Origin: Streptococcus porcinus
Lineage (GTDB): Bacteria > Bacillota > Bacilli > Lactobacillales > Streptococcaceae
Direction of reading: 5' to 3'
Assembly: GCF_901542335.1 (NCBI RefSeq)
Contig: NZ_LR594036.1
Coordinates: 868,001-932,000, forward strand
Length of the DNA stretch: 64,000 nt
Part shown: positions 7,995 through 17,502 of the stretch, in pieces
Layout: each line of letters starts with the position of its first letter
Numbering within the stretch: position 1 is the stretch's first letter
The notes under the pieces: model-generated
Seen by the model: the letters and a program-made list of their open reading frames with translations, nothing else
Database searches by the model: none
What the model was told of the DNA's origin: nothing
Made by a program: the position numbers and the translations under genes

Positions 7995-8912
7995 TATTCT
8001 CCGCTTGTAGAGGCACTAAAAGGACAAGTTATCAGAATTTCTCCGATTTCAAAAGACTATGTCAATCCACTGGACATCAATATTGACTATGCGGATGAAG
8101 ATAATCCTTTGTCTTTAAAATCTGACTTTATTTTGTCCCTATTTGAATTGGTGGTTGGAGAAAAGAAATTAAGTGCAGAAGAAATCTCTGTTATAGACCG
8201 TTGTTTACCAATTTTATATAAAACCTACTTTGAAAATCCTGTGCCGGAAAATATGCCGATATTAGAAGATTTATATAATCTTCTTCAAAAACAGGAAGAA
8301 ACAGTAGGAAAAAAGCTTGCAGTAGAAATGGAAATCTATGTAAAAGGAAGTCTAAATGTATTTAATCACAGAACGAATGTAGATACAAATAACAGAGTGG
8401 TTTGCTATGACATCAAAGAACTGGGAAAACAGCTTAAAAAGATAGGAATGTTAGTTGTGCAGGATCAAGTTTGGAATAGAGTTACAATTAACAGAGCAAG
8501 TAAAAAAGCAACCAGATATTATGTTGATGAATTTCATCTTTTGTTGAAAGAACCGCAAACAGCCAATTATTCGATTGAGATTTGGAAAAGATTTCGTAAG
8601 TGGGGAGGTATGCCGACAGGCTTAACTCAGAACATAAAGGATCTTTTAGCAAGTCCGGAGATTGAAAATATCTTTGATAATACGGACTTTATTTTAATGC
8701 TTAACCAAGCAGGAACAGATAGGGATATTTTAGCCAAGAAGCTCAATATCTCCAAGCATCAGCTTTCTTATGTAACAAATTCGGGGGAAGGAGAAGGACT
8801 TATCTTTTATGGAAATACGATTGTTCCTTTTATCGATCAGTTTCCAAAAAATACAAAACTATATTCACTAATCACAACCAAACTTGAAGAAGTAAAAAAG
8901 GTAGGTGAATAG
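7995..8912 (+). CDS. virB4: VirB4 ATPase, exon 2
   Basis: Exon 2 supplies 305 residues from YSPLVEALKGQVIRISP to the TAG at 8910. It includes the C-terminal helicase-like ATPase core with YYVDEFHLLLKEPQT and MPTGLTQNIKDLLASPE, and the arginine-rich RFRKWGG region. The frame matches exon 1 only after precise intron removal. Any apparent longer frame upstream of 7995 runs through intron sequence and is not VirB4. Confidence 0.9.
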   Translation, partial: YSPLVEALKGQVIRISPISKDYVNPLDINIDYADEDNPLSLKSDFILSLFELVVGEKKLSAEEISVIDRCLPILYKTYFENPVPENMPILEDLYNLLQKQEETVGKKLAVEMEIYVKGSLNVFNHRTNVDTNNRVVCYDIKELGKQLKKIGMLVVQDQVWNRVTINRASKKATRYYVDEFHLLLKEPQTANYSIEIWKRFRKWGGMPTGLTQNIKDLLASPEIENIFDNTDFILMLNQAGTDRDILAKKLNISKHQLSYVTNSGEGEGLIFYGNTIVPFIDQFPKNTKLYSLITTKLEEVKKVGE

Positions 8913-8913
8913 G

Positions 8914-9939
8914 ATGAGTGTGAGCAGAAGTAAAGAGGAATTCATCAAAGAAAATACAAATAAAATTATTTGTTCGGATGCACTTGAAACTTTAAGAAAA
9001 ATTCCAGATGAAAGTATAAGCTGCTGCATTACATCTCCTCCATACTATGGGCTTAGGAATTATCATAAAGAAGGACAGATAGGAAGAGAATCTACAGTAG
9101 AAGAATATCTGGATAGATTATTACAGGTATTTCATGAAGTAAGAAGAGTTTTAAAAAAAGAAGGTACTTGCTTTATTGTAATGGGAGATTCTTATGCGGG
9201 TTCCGGAGGCGGAAAGGGACAATATATCGATCCCAAATATCCAAAGGCAAGAAATGGAAGTAACGCCTTAGCTACAGAAAATATTTCAGGGTACAAGTCA
9301 AAAGATTTAATGGGAATACCTTGGAGATTGGCATTACTTTTAAGAGAGGATGGTTGGTATCTGCGTTCTGATATTATCTGGCATAAGGAAAATGCTATGC
9401 CGGAGGCGTGTAGAGATAGACCTACTCGTTCTTATGAACATATATTTTTACTTACGAAATCACCAAAGTACTATTATGACTATGATGCTATGGTAGAGCC
9501 GATGAAAGAAGTCAGTAAAAAAAGATATGTAAGAGGAAGAAAGGCGGATAACAAATATCTGAAAGAAAATTCCGGAGCAAAGTTGCAAAAAATCAATGAA
9601 GCAAGAAAATATGGAGAGTACAAGGGCGATAATGTTCCGCAGTTTCGTAATAAAAGAGATATTTGGACTATCAATACCACATCTTTTAGAGGCAATCATT
9701 ATGCAACATTTCCACCGAAACTTGTTGAGATTTGTATGATTGCAGGTTGTCCTAAAAATGAAATTGTACTTGATCCTTTCATTGGAAGTGGAACGGTCGG
9801 ATTTGTGGCACTTCGTCATAACAGAAAGTACATTGGAATTGAATTAAATGAGGAGTATGTAAATCTTGCAAAGAATAGAATCAGTGAGGAGGTGAAAAAA
9901 TTTAATGAAGAACAAAAACAAGAGGTACAAAAAGAATAG
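8914..9939 (+). CDS. DNA methyltransferase, N4-cytosine/N6-adenine type (beta class)
   Basis: The start is ATG 8914, one base after the virB4 stop and behind GGTAGGTGAA. The 341-residue protein has the catalytic motif TSPPYYGLRNY near residue 40 and the SAM-binding motif DPFIGSGTVGFVAL near residue 290. Catalytic motif before SAM motif defines the beta class. The usual target-recognition block lies between them. No restriction gene is next to it, so it is an orphan modification enzyme. In ICEs such enzymes may protect incoming DNA from host restriction. Confidence 0.85.
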   Translation: MSVSRSKEEFIKENTNKIICSDALETLRKIPDESISCCITSPPYYGLRNYHKEGQIGRESTVEEYLDRLLQVFHEVRRVLKKEGTCFIVMGDSYAGSGGGKGQYIDPKYPKARNGSNALATENISGYKSKDLMGIPWRLALLLREDGWYLRSDIIWHKENAMPEACRDRPTRSYEHIFLLTKSPKYYYDYDAMVEPMKEVSKKRYVRGRKADNKYLKENSGAKLQKINEARKYGEYKGDNVPQFRNKRDIWTINTTSFRGNHYATFPPKLVEICMIAGCPKNEIVLDPFIGSGTVGFVALRHNRKYIGIELNEEYVNLAKNRISEEVKKFNEEQKQEVQKE

Positions 9940-12193
9940 AGAAAAACTCTTCAATCAAGAAATACAGTCTTTACAATCTGAAACTCAAGATAATTATGAA
10001 AGAGAATCCTCAAAAAATCAGAATGAAACCTTGCTGAAAGACGAAACTTACAATGAGAAACCACATTTATCTGAAAAGAAATTATCCAATCATTTGGATA
10101 ACAGACATATAAATAATTATTCGGATAGAACTATATCTTCTTATAGCTTGTCGGATACGGGAAATATAAATCAAAATAGGTCTTCCTTTCAAGCTGAAAA
10201 AGATAAAAAAAAGATGCAAAACCAGATAAATAAATTTCAAAAGGGAGAAAAGGAAGTCTACGATCCTTTATCAAAAGATATGGATAATGATGGTGTAATA
10301 GACAGGTATGATGTGGATTTTAGGGATAGCAAAGTATCATATCGAACTCTTACAGATGATGAAAAGTATGATAATAACCAAAATGATAAAGGAAAAAATT
10401 ATGATGACTATGTAAAAAATCCAAAATCTAAGAATAATAGGTATAAAAATTATGTAAAAGACACCTTTTCTAAGGAAAGAATGAAATCAGAAAACCAGAA
10501 GAAATATGTGAGGAGCAACTTTGGTGATGAAGAGTTCACAAGGAATAAGGATACGAAAAATAATTTATTTGAGGACGTAAATAATAAAAGAAAAACTACC
10601 GATAAAAATTCATCACAAAAAAGAAAAGGAAAATTTGAAAATAAGGAAAAGAAAATATCTAAGTTACAGCAGAAAAAGCAAAGACAAGAGCAGAAACTGA
10701 AAAATAAGGGAATTGACGGGAAAAGTCAAAGTGCTAAAAGTGCAGTAATAGCAACGGGTATGGCAAAGAGGTATTTGGAAAGTGGAAAAGAGGATAATGC
10801 CGGAGTAGGTACTGCTTATAAGGTTACAGATCAGGTCGAAAATATTTCAAGGAAAATATATTATCATGGAAAAAAGAAAAATTTAAAAAGGCAAAAAAAG
10901 ATAACAAAATTAGGTAAAAGCATTGATAAACAAGAGAAGAAACTCTTTTTTCAAAAGAATATGGAAGAGATGAAAAAAAGCGTGGATTACCGAAATACCT
11001 CAAGGCTCAGACAATTCTTTAAGAGAAGGCAATATAAAAAGCAGATTCAAAAGAAGTATAAAGATAGTGTGAAAAACAGAATAAAAAAATCCTTTATAGA
11101 GGGCAGTAAAAGATTTGGCGAATTTGTAAAGGGCAGAGGGAAAAAGATAATATTTCTATCACTTTTAGCGGTAGGAATATTTTTTATGTTATTTCAGGCT
11201 GGGAGCATGATGATGAATATGGGAACGGGAATGGTAAGTAATACTGTTTCAACCACCTACTTATCATCAGAAGACACCTTAAAAGAAATCAATCAGGGGT
11301 TTTCATCTTTGGAACAGGCTTTGCAAGAAGAAATGGATAGTGTGGAGGAAAATCATCCGGGCTATGATGAATATATTATCAAAGGAAAAGAGAAAATTGG
11401 TCATAATGTTCATGAACTCTTGTCATATATCACAGCCAGTTATGGAATTGTAAAGAATATTTCTGAAGTAGAAAGTGAACTAAAACATCTGTTTCAAAAA
11501 ATGTATACGCTGACTTATAAAGAAGATATTGAAATCAGATATAGAACCGTTACATCCAGCTATACGGATGCTGATGGCAATGAACATACTGAAAGTCATG
11601 AAGAGCCGTATGAGTATAGGAAACTCATTGTAACTTTAGAAAAAAGAGAGATGGACGGCATTATTAGAGAAGCATTTAAGCGTTATCCTAATAATTTGGC
11701 ACACTATGAAACTTTATTTTTGGCACAAGGAAATATGGGAGAAGTATTTGGAAATACTGACCTTATAAATTCAAATGGTGGAATTGGTGGTGGTAAAGAG
11801 TATGAAGCATCAAGTGAAGTGCAAAAGAAAATAGTGAATGCCGCTTATATTACACCATCTCCAGGAGCAGGTTGGTGTGCCATGTGGGTATCACAGGTCT
11901 ATCAAAATGCAGGACTTGGATTTATTGGAGGAAATGCTTGTGATATGTATCGAAATTATACTTTTACTTCTGATAGGTCAAAGTTAAAGGTTGGAATGCT
12001 TGTTGCAGTTGAAAGTAGCAGTAGTGGTAGCAGTTTAGGTGTTACCTATGGTCATGTAGGTATTTATATCGGAGATGGAAAGGTAATGGACAATATCGGA
12101 CACATAAGAGTAACTACCTTAGATGATTGGATTTCAACATTTTGCAAACATCACCCTGTAGGTTTCGGATTTCCACCATCAGTACAAAAATAA
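9905..12193 (+). CDS. Membrane-anchored NlpC/P60 (CHAP-like) cell-wall hydrolase of the transfer apparatus
   Basis: ATG 9905 lies inside the end of the methylase gene, behind GGAGG. The 762-residue protein has a long, charged, low-complexity cytoplasmic part with a calcium-loop-like motif [17 protein letters not shown] (about residues 119-146), a basic coiled region, and one membrane segment near residues 415-435 (IIFLSLLAVGIFFMLFQAG). An extracellular region follows, ending in an NlpC/P60 or CHAP peptidase with Cys in GWCAMWVSQVY and His in YGHVGIYIGDG. This is the CD1108-type protein of Tn1549-like ICEs. It probably opens peptidoglycan at the mating channel, a VirB1-like role. Confidence 0.82.
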   Translation: MKNKNKRYKKNREKLFNQEIQSLQSETQDNYERESSKNQNETLLKDETYNEKPHLSEKKLSNHLDNRHINNYSDRTISSYSLSDTGNINQNRSSFQAEKDKKKMQNQINKFQKGEKEVYDPLSKDMDNDGVIDRYDVDFRDSKVSYRTLTDDEKYDNNQNDKGKNYDDYVKNPKSKNNRYKNYVKDTFSKERMKSENQKKYVRSNFGDEEFTRNKDTKNNLFEDVNNKRKTTDKNSSQKRKGKFENKEKKISKLQQKKQRQEQKLKNKGIDGKSQSAKSAVIATGMAKRYLESGKEDNAGVGTAYKVTDQVENISRKIYYHGKKKNLKRQKKITKLGKSIDKQEKKLFFQKNMEEMKKSVDYRNTSRLRQFFKRRQYKKQIQKKYKDSVKNRIKKSFIEGSKRFGEFVKGRGKKIIFLSLLAVGIFFMLFQAGSMMMNMGTGMVSNTVSTTYLSSEDTLKEINQGFSSLEQALQEEMDSVEENHPGYDEYIIKGKEKIGHNVHELLSYITASYGIVKNISEVESELKHLFQKMYTLTYKEDIEIRYRTVTSSYTDADGNEHTESHEEPYEYRKLIVTLEKREMDGIIREAFKRYPNNLAHYETLFLAQGNMGEVFGNTDLINSNGGIGGGKEYEASSEVQKKIVNAAYITPSPGAGWCAMWVSQVYQNAGLGFIGGNACDMYRNYTFTSDRSKLKVGMLVAVESSSSGSSLGVTYGHVGIYIGDGKVMDNIGHIRVTTLDDWISTFCKHHPVGFGFPPSVQK

Positions 12194-12205
12194 GGAGGGA
12201 ATATT

Positions 12206-12493
12206 TTGAATAAAAAATATAGAAAAAATATAGAAAAGCAAAAAGATATTCAGGAAAAAATAGAAGAACTCCAGTTAAAACAGGAGATGTTAAAAGAAGA
12301 ACAGGAAGAGATGGAAAATATTGAGGTTTTAAAGGAATACCGAAGTATTGACATTTCTATTGACGATTTTTTAGAAATGATGAGACGTTATAAAAAAGAG
12401 GAAAAACAAGAAAAAATGAAGTTACAGGAAATGAGAAATACAGAAAATCATAATAATATGGAGGAAAATCATGAAAATCAAATGGAAGAATAA
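12206..12493 (+). CDS. DUF4315-like small coiled-coil protein
   Basis: A TTG start at 12206 follows AAGGAGGG with good spacing. The 95-residue protein is highly charged and almost entirely predicted coiled coil (KQKDIQEKIEELQLKQEMLKEE), with a short IDDFLEMMRRYKKEE motif. Size and position between the NlpC/P60 and DUF4366 genes match DUF4315 proteins of this ICE family. Function unknown; probably a structural or assembly factor. Its end overlaps the next gene by 23 bp. Confidence 0.7.
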   Translation: MNKKYRKNIEKQKDIQEKIEELQLKQEMLKEEQEEMENIEVLKEYRSIDISIDDFLEMMRRYKKEEKQEKMKLQEMRNTENHNNMEENHENQMEE

Positions 12494-14093
12494 AAAAATG
12501 GCGATAACATTGTCCGGAGTAATCTTTTTGATACTTGCTTTACTTGGAACAATGCTTTTCAATCACCAGATTGTTTTTGCACAAGGTAGTTTAATCCCGA
12601 CACTGATTAGTCCCACAGAAGTTTTAGCTCAAACTAAAGTGGAGGTTAAGATAAAATATATATTTAAGGATGAGAGTGTATATAAGGAAGAAATAATTGA
12701 AGCAGAAACCGGGCAAGTTCTTGACAGTGGAGATTTACCAATGTTAGAGGATAATATGAAATTTATTGACGAATTTTTGTTCTATAAAGTAAAGGGAGAC
12801 GGTACAGATGAGATTATCCGTAAAGTAGAAAAAATTACAGTTAAGGATAAAGAAACTCAGACAGAAGAGGAAAAGCCAAAACAGGACGAAGGCACTCAGA
12901 CGGAAGATAAAAAAACAGAAGATAAGGGAACACAGACAGAGCTTTCTAAAGATGATATTTCCAAAATGGAAAAAGAGGCAAAAGAGCTTCAGGATAAACT
13001 TGATAAGTTAAATGGTGAAATCAGGGATAAAGACAAACTAAGCGATAAACAGAAAGAAAAAATCAAAGACCTTGAAGCTGAGATTGAAAGTCTGAAAGAA
13101 AAAATGAAGAAAGATAAGGGAAATAAAGACTTATCAGAAGATATGAAAAAGGAAATAGATAAGCTGACGGAAAAGGTGAAAGAGCTTGAGAAAAAGGCAA
13201 CTGAAACAAACAAAGCTCCTGTAACATCACAGTCAGTTACACCGATTAGTCCTATTTCAGGGATTAAGACAAGCTCAGGTATTTCTTCTCAAACACCACA
13301 GAGTTCCGGTAAAGGTTCATCTGATGCAGTAAGCTCCGGCAATATTACAAAAGATACAGGTAAAACTGAATCAAAGGAGAAAGAAAAGGAAGTTCGCTAT
13401 CCCAATAAGCTGACACCGAAAGCTCCTGCTAATAACAGTAGTCAGGATTCATCAATGGACGGTGCAAGTAGCAATGTAAATACCAATAAGGGTGTGGCTT
13501 CAGCTCCGTCAAAGGCAAGAGGAACTGTTACCGAAAATAAAGATAATGCGAATAATGATTATCCAATTCATCATGGGGATAGCAGCGATAACAAAGAAGC
13601 AGATAAGTATTCAGCAGATGCAAGACAATTTATTACTTTCCAGACAAAATCCGGCAAGACATTTCATTTAATCATCAATCACGATGAGCAAAGTGAAAAT
13701 GTAATGCTTTTGACTGAAGTATCTGAAGATGATCTTCTGAATATGGTAGAGAAGAAGGAAAACTCGAAAGAAGAAATCAAAAAAATGGAAGAAACGGTAC
13801 CGGAAAGCGAAGTAAAAAAAGAAGAGCCGAAAAAGGAAGAAGGTAAAGGTAGCGGCTCATATATTTTTTTAGGAATCATCGTTCTTGCAGTAGTTGGAGC
13901 AGGATATTACTTTAAAATCTACAAGAAAAAGCAGGAAGATGATGATTATGATGAAGATGAAGAAGAATATGATGAATTTGAAGATGAGTATGAAAAAGAG
14001 GACGATACAGAAGATTTGGAAGAAACAGTAGAAGAACAGCATAACATAGATGATATGGCAATCGACTCTTATGATGAAGAAGATGAGGAATAA
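12471..14093 (+). CDS. DUF4366-like surface protein (CD1107 type)
   Basis: The 540-residue protein starts at ATG 12471 with a signal-like hydrophobic segment (about residues 11-38, ending VFAQG). A folded N-terminal domain follows, then three near-repeats of the type TQTE with acidic lysine spacers (about 130-162), a long coiled coil (165-245), a Ser/Thr/Pro-rich linker, and a conserved domain around FITFQTKSGKTFHLIINHD (about 385-425). It ends with a membrane segment near 464-483 and a very acidic cytoplasmic tail. This is the CD1107-type mobile-element protein, presumably spanning the wall and contacting the mating apparatus. Function beyond that is unknown. Confidence 0.78.
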   Translation: MKIKWKNKKMAITLSGVIFLILALLGTMLFNHQIVFAQGSLIPTLISPTEVLAQTKVEVKIKYIFKDESVYKEEIIEAETGQVLDSGDLPMLEDNMKFIDEFLFYKVKGDGTDEIIRKVEKITVKDKETQTEEEKPKQDEGTQTEDKKTEDKGTQTELSKDDISKMEKEAKELQDKLDKLNGEIRDKDKLSDKQKEKIKDLEAEIESLKEKMKKDKGNKDLSEDMKKEIDKLTEKVKELEKKATETNKAPVTSQSVTPISPISGIKTSSGISSQTPQSSGKGSSDAVSSGNITKDTGKTESKEKEKEVRYPNKLTPKAPANNSSQDSSMDGASSNVNTNKGVASAPSKARGTVTENKDNANNDYPIHHGDSSDNKEADKYSADARQFITFQTKSGKTFHLIINHDEQSENVMLLTEVSEDDLLNMVEKKENSKEEIKKMEETVPESEVKKEEPKKEEGKGSGSYIFLGIIVLAVVGAGYYFKIYKKKQEDDDYDEDEEEYDEFEDEYEKEDDTEDLEETVEEQHNIDDMAIDSYDEEDEE

Positions 14094-14123
14094 AGTTATA
14101 AAAAGAGAAATGGAAACCCTGAT

Positions 14124-14170
14124 GTTGCGTTTACACTTAAAAAATGGTATAATGCAAGTGTAAACGCAAC
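14124..14170 (+). promoter_or_regulatory. AbiE promoter embedded in a perfect 15-bp inverted repeat
   Basis: Arms GTTGCGTTTACACTT (14124-14138) and AAGTGTAAACGCAAC (14156-14170) are perfectly complementary across a 17-bp spacer. The -35 TTGCGT (14125-14130) lies in the left arm. TATAAT (14148-14153) lies 17 bp further on, just before the right arm. Characterised AbiEi antitoxins bind inverted repeats in their own promoter, so this is a likely autorepression operator. Confidence 0.82.
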
Positions 14171-14186
14171 AAAGGGGGTGGATGGG

Positions 14187-14780
14187 ATGAATTATGAAAA
14201 TAAAATTGAAAAATATTTGAAGCAATCAGGTGGAATTATTACAACAGCATACTGTAAGGAAAATAATATACCGACGATATATCTCAGTCGACTATTGAAA
14301 GATGGGAGATTGTTAAAAGTAAGAAAAGGAATTTATATAACGAAAGATGGGGATTACGATGAGTATTATTTCTTTCAACATCAGTATAAAAAGGCGATAT
14401 TTTCTTATGAAACAGCACTTTACCTGCTTGGACAAACAGATAAAATTCCTTGGAGTATCGATGTAACCGTTTATAACGGATATAAATTTAATGAAAAACC
14501 GAACGGTTTCAATGTTCATTATGTAAAAAAATCAATTTATGACTTAGGGGTAACCCAAAAACCTACAATGTTTGGAAATAAAGTTAAGGTATATTCATAT
14601 GAGAGGACACTCTGTGATTTTATTGCTCATAAAGAAGAAATGGATATAGAGGTTTATGTAAAACTTATTCAATCATATTCCTCTTATAAAGAAAGAGATA
14701 TCCATTCCCTCTATGACATTGCAATGAAAATGGGAATTGAAAATAAAGTAAGAGAGGTTATGGAGGTGGCTTATGAATAA
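14187..14780 (+). CDS. abiEi: AbiEi-type antitoxin / transcriptional regulator
   Basis: ATG 14187 is chosen over GTG 14178 because AAGGGGGTGG sits at the right distance. The 197-residue protein begins with a winged-helix domain (KYLKQSGGIITTAYCKENNIPTIYLSRLLKDGRL, about residues 5-50, with VRKGIY), followed by the AbiEi antitoxin region with the conserved SYERTLCDFIAHKEEMDIEV (about 142-160). It should neutralise AbiEii and repress the operon through the palindrome upstream. The stop overlaps the toxin start by 8 bp. In an ICE the pair may stabilise the element as well as give phage abortive infection. Confidence 0.88.
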   Translation: MNYENKIEKYLKQSGGIITTAYCKENNIPTIYLSRLLKDGRLLKVRKGIYITKDGDYDEYYFFQHQYKKAIFSYETALYLLGQTDKIPWSIDVTVYNGYKFNEKPNGFNVHYVKKSIYDLGVTQKPTMFGNKVKVYSYERTLCDFIAHKEEMDIEVYVKLIQSYSSYKERDIHSLYDIAMKMGIENKVREVMEVAYE

Positions 14781-15615
14781 AGCTAAATTAACGGCTCTTT
14801 GCCATAAAGTTAGTAAAGAAGTCGGTCTTTCGTTTAATGCTGTTATGTTATATTATTTTTTAGAAAGTATTTTAAAAAAATTAGCAGGAAGCAAATATAG
14901 TGAACGATTTATTTTTAAGGGCGGCTTTTTGTTATCAAGTGTAGTTGGAATTGATTCAAGAAGTACTGTAGATATAGACTTTCTTTTGAGAAATATGCAA
15001 CTATCAGAAGAAAATATTGTTCAAATGCTGAAGGAATCTTTAAAATCGGAAGAGTCGGATGATATAATTTATGAAGTGCAAAGTATTTTGCCAATTAAAG
15101 AAGAAGATCAATATGGTGGATTTCGTGTAAATATCTTATGTAAAATGGAAAATATAAGACAGATTGTACCACTTGACATTGCAACAGGAGATGTTATTAC
15201 ACCTCATCCGATAGATTATAAGTATGTGAGTTCTTTTGGAGAAGAAGAAATAATAATCAAGGCTTATCCGATAGAAACTATGCTTGCAGAAAAAATACAA
15301 ACTATTTATGCAAGAGGATTTTTAAATAGTAGAAGTAAGGATTATTACGATCTTTATATTATTTATAAATTAAAGGATAAAGATGTAAATGTAGAGATAT
15401 TAAGAGAGGCTTGCAGAAAAACTTTTAGTTATAGAAAAACAGAATTTGACATAGGTAAAATCATAGACTTACTGGAAAAATTGAAAATAAATGAAGCCTT
15501 TTTGAAAAGATGGCAAGCCTATTCGAGAAAAAATCTGTATGCGAAAGATATAACTTTTGAAGAAGTATTGGACAACGGAATAAAAATGGTGGAAAAAATA
15601 AAGAATGAAAATTAG
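14773..15615 (+). CDS. abiEii: AbiEii nucleotidyltransferase toxin
   Basis: The 280-residue protein is an AbiEii-type minimal nucleotidyltransferase. It has FIFKGGFLLSS followed by SRSTVDIDFLLR (the GG-S and DxD catalytic signature, about residues 50-75), the PLDIATGDVI strand and the KAYPIETMLAEKIQTIYARG...SKDYYDLYII block typical of the family. AbiEii toxins transfer nucleotides onto RNA acceptors. Catalytic residues appear intact, and translation is coupled to the antitoxin by the 8-bp overlap. Confidence 0.88.
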   Translation: MNKAKLTALCHKVSKEVGLSFNAVMLYYFLESILKKLAGSKYSERFIFKGGFLLSSVVGIDSRSTVDIDFLLRNMQLSEENIVQMLKESLKSEESDDIIYEVQSILPIKEEDQYGGFRVNILCKMENIRQIVPLDIATGDVITPHPIDYKYVSSFGEEEIIIKAYPIETMLAEKIQTIYARGFLNSRSKDYYDLYIIYKLKDKDVNVEILREACRKTFSYRKTEFDIGKIIDLLEKLKINEAFLKRWQAYSRKNLYAKDITFEEVLDNGIKMVEKIKNEN

Positions 15616-15722
15616 CATATAACGGTTTTACAATGAAAAGAAGGCGTCAAACATTTTTTTGTAAGTTAGTTCCCAAACAGGAAAATGGATTAAAAAATAG
15701 AAAATGAAATATATAAAACTTT

Positions 15723-15763
15723 AAAAGACAATTGGAGAAATGCAAACTCTGATTGTCTTTTTT
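15723..15763 (+). terminator. Terminator between abiE and topB
   Basis: AAAAGACAAT at 15723-15732 pairs with ATTGTCTTTT at 15752-15761 and is followed by T residues. It lies 24 bp before the topB start, close to the start it precedes in the same way as the hairpin ahead of the SSB-like gene. Confidence 0.65.
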
Positions 15764-15786
15764 CATGTAGAAAAAAGGAGGAATTT

Positions 15787-17499
15787 ATGCAAACACTGGT
15801 GATAAGTGAAAAACCGAGTGTTGCAATAAGCATATCAAAGGTGCTTGGAGCAACAAAAAAGAAAGACGGATATTATGAGGGAAATGGATATAGGGTAAGT
15901 CGGTGTGTGGGACACCTAATTCAAATGGCAAATCCGGATTCCTATGATGAAAAGTATGCAAAATGGAATATAGAAGATTTGCCGATTGTTCCGAGTGAAT
16001 ACAAATATGAAATAATGAAATCTACAAAGAAACAGTTTGCTATCCTTAAAAAACTGATGAATGATAAGGAGGTGGAATTTGTAATCAATGCTTGCGATGC
16101 AGGACGTGAGGGTGAGAGTATTTTTAGACTGGTATATCTTCAGGCGAATTGTAAAAAGAAAATGAAACGCCTTTGGATTTCTTCAATGGAAGATGAAGCA
16201 ATTCGAGATGGATTTGATAGCCTTAAAGATGGAAAAGAATATGATAATTTATTTGAATCTGCACAGGCAAGAGCGATTGCAGATTGGCTTGTAGGAATGA
16301 ATTTAAGCAGGTTATATTCTTGCCTTTATAAGCAAAATTATTCTGTTGGCAGAGTGCAAACTCCTACCCTTGCCATGATTGTAAAAAGAGATGATGAGAT
16401 AGCAAACTTTAAAAAGGAAAGATATTATACCATAGAGATTTCTGTAAATGGGTTTGTTCTTTCCACAGATAGAATTGATGATGAAATAGCAGCAGAACAG
16501 CTCTTAAATTTAGTATGTGATAAGATTGAAATTACCGATGTAATTCGGAAAGAAAAGATTACAAAGCCGGATTTACCTTTTGACCTGACAACACTCCAAA
16601 GAGAGTGCAATAAATATTTCGGATATAGTGCCAAGCAAACCCTTGATTATGCTCAAAGTCTTTATGAGAAAAAGCTTATTACCTATCCAAGAACAGACAG
16701 CAGATACCTTACAACAGATATGATTACAACTATGATAAATAACATATTGGGACAAAATGACTTTGATACAGAGCGTATTAAGGTCGTTTTTAATTCAAGC
16801 AAGGTAACGGATCACCATGCGATTGTTCCGACAGTTAGTTCATTGAAAGAAGATGTATCAGATCTTCCTTTAAGTGAGGCTAAAGTTTACTTCCTTATAG
16901 CTGATAAATTTCACGCAAGTGTAGGCTATCCTTTAATCGAGAATACTACTAAAATTGTAGCAACTTTTGATGGCTTTGAATTTACAAGCTCAGGAAAAGT
17001 TATTGTAGATGAAGGCTTTACAAAGTATTTGAAAGAATATAAGTCCAAGAAGAAAGAAGAACCTGTTTTGCCGGATGTAAATGTAGGAGATGTTTTAAAC
17101 ATTGAAAATAAAGAGATTAAAGAGAAATTTACCCAACCTCCGAAACACTTTACTGAAGGTACGCTCTTAAAGTCTATGGAGATTGCAGGAAATGATGCCT
17201 TAGAAAAAGGTGTAGAAGTGGAAAGAAAAGGGCTTGGGACACCTGCAACAAGGGCGGGGATTATTGAAAATCTAATCTTTAAGGGATTTGTAGAAAGAGA
17301 TAAGAAGAATTTGATTGCAACGCATAAAGGAATTAGCCTTGTAACGATTGTAGCCGATAACTTTAAGTCAGCAGAAACGACAGCAAAGTGGGAAATAGAG
17401 TTATCGGATATTGCTCAAGGGAAATCTTCAAAGGAAGAATTTTTAAAGAAAATAGAATCTGAGATAAGAAATGAACTAACTCATTATAAAAAGGAGTAG
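15787..17499 (+). CDS. topB: DNA topoisomerase III (type IA)
   Basis: The 570-residue enzyme starts at ATG 15787 behind AAAAGGAGG. The N-terminal Toprim domain shows VISEKPSVAISISKVLGA and NACDAGREGESIFR (acidic triad). The catalytic tyrosine is in ITYPRTDSRYL near residue 300, and GLGTPATRAGIIENL and DHHAIVPT are present. It lacks the C-terminal zinc-finger extension of chromosomal TopA, as is normal for ICE-encoded TopB. It relaxes single-stranded or decatenates DNA during transfer and replication. It is followed after 3 bp by a methylase gene. Confidence 0.93.
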   Translation: MQTLVISEKPSVAISISKVLGATKKKDGYYEGNGYRVSRCVGHLIQMANPDSYDEKYAKWNIEDLPIVPSEYKYEIMKSTKKQFAILKKLMNDKEVEFVINACDAGREGESIFRLVYLQANCKKKMKRLWISSMEDEAIRDGFDSLKDGKEYDNLFESAQARAIADWLVGMNLSRLYSCLYKQNYSVGRVQTPTLAMIVKRDDEIANFKKERYYTIEISVNGFVLSTDRIDDEIAAEQLLNLVCDKIEITDVIRKEKITKPDLPFDLTTLQRECNKYFGYSAKQTLDYAQSLYEKKLITYPRTDSRYLTTDMITTMINNILGQNDFDTERIKVVFNSSKVTDHHAIVPTVSSLKEDVSDLPLSEAKVYFLIADKFHASVGYPLIENTTKIVATFDGFEFTSSGKVIVDEGFTKYLKEYKSKKKEEPVLPDVNVGDVLNIENKEIKEKFTQPPKHFTEGTLLKSMEIAGNDALEKGVEVERKGLGTPATRAGIIENLIFKGFVERDKKNLIATHKGISLVTIVADNFKSAETTAKWEIELSDIAQGKSSKEEFLKKIESEIRNELTHYKKE

Positions 17500-17502
17500 C
17501 TT

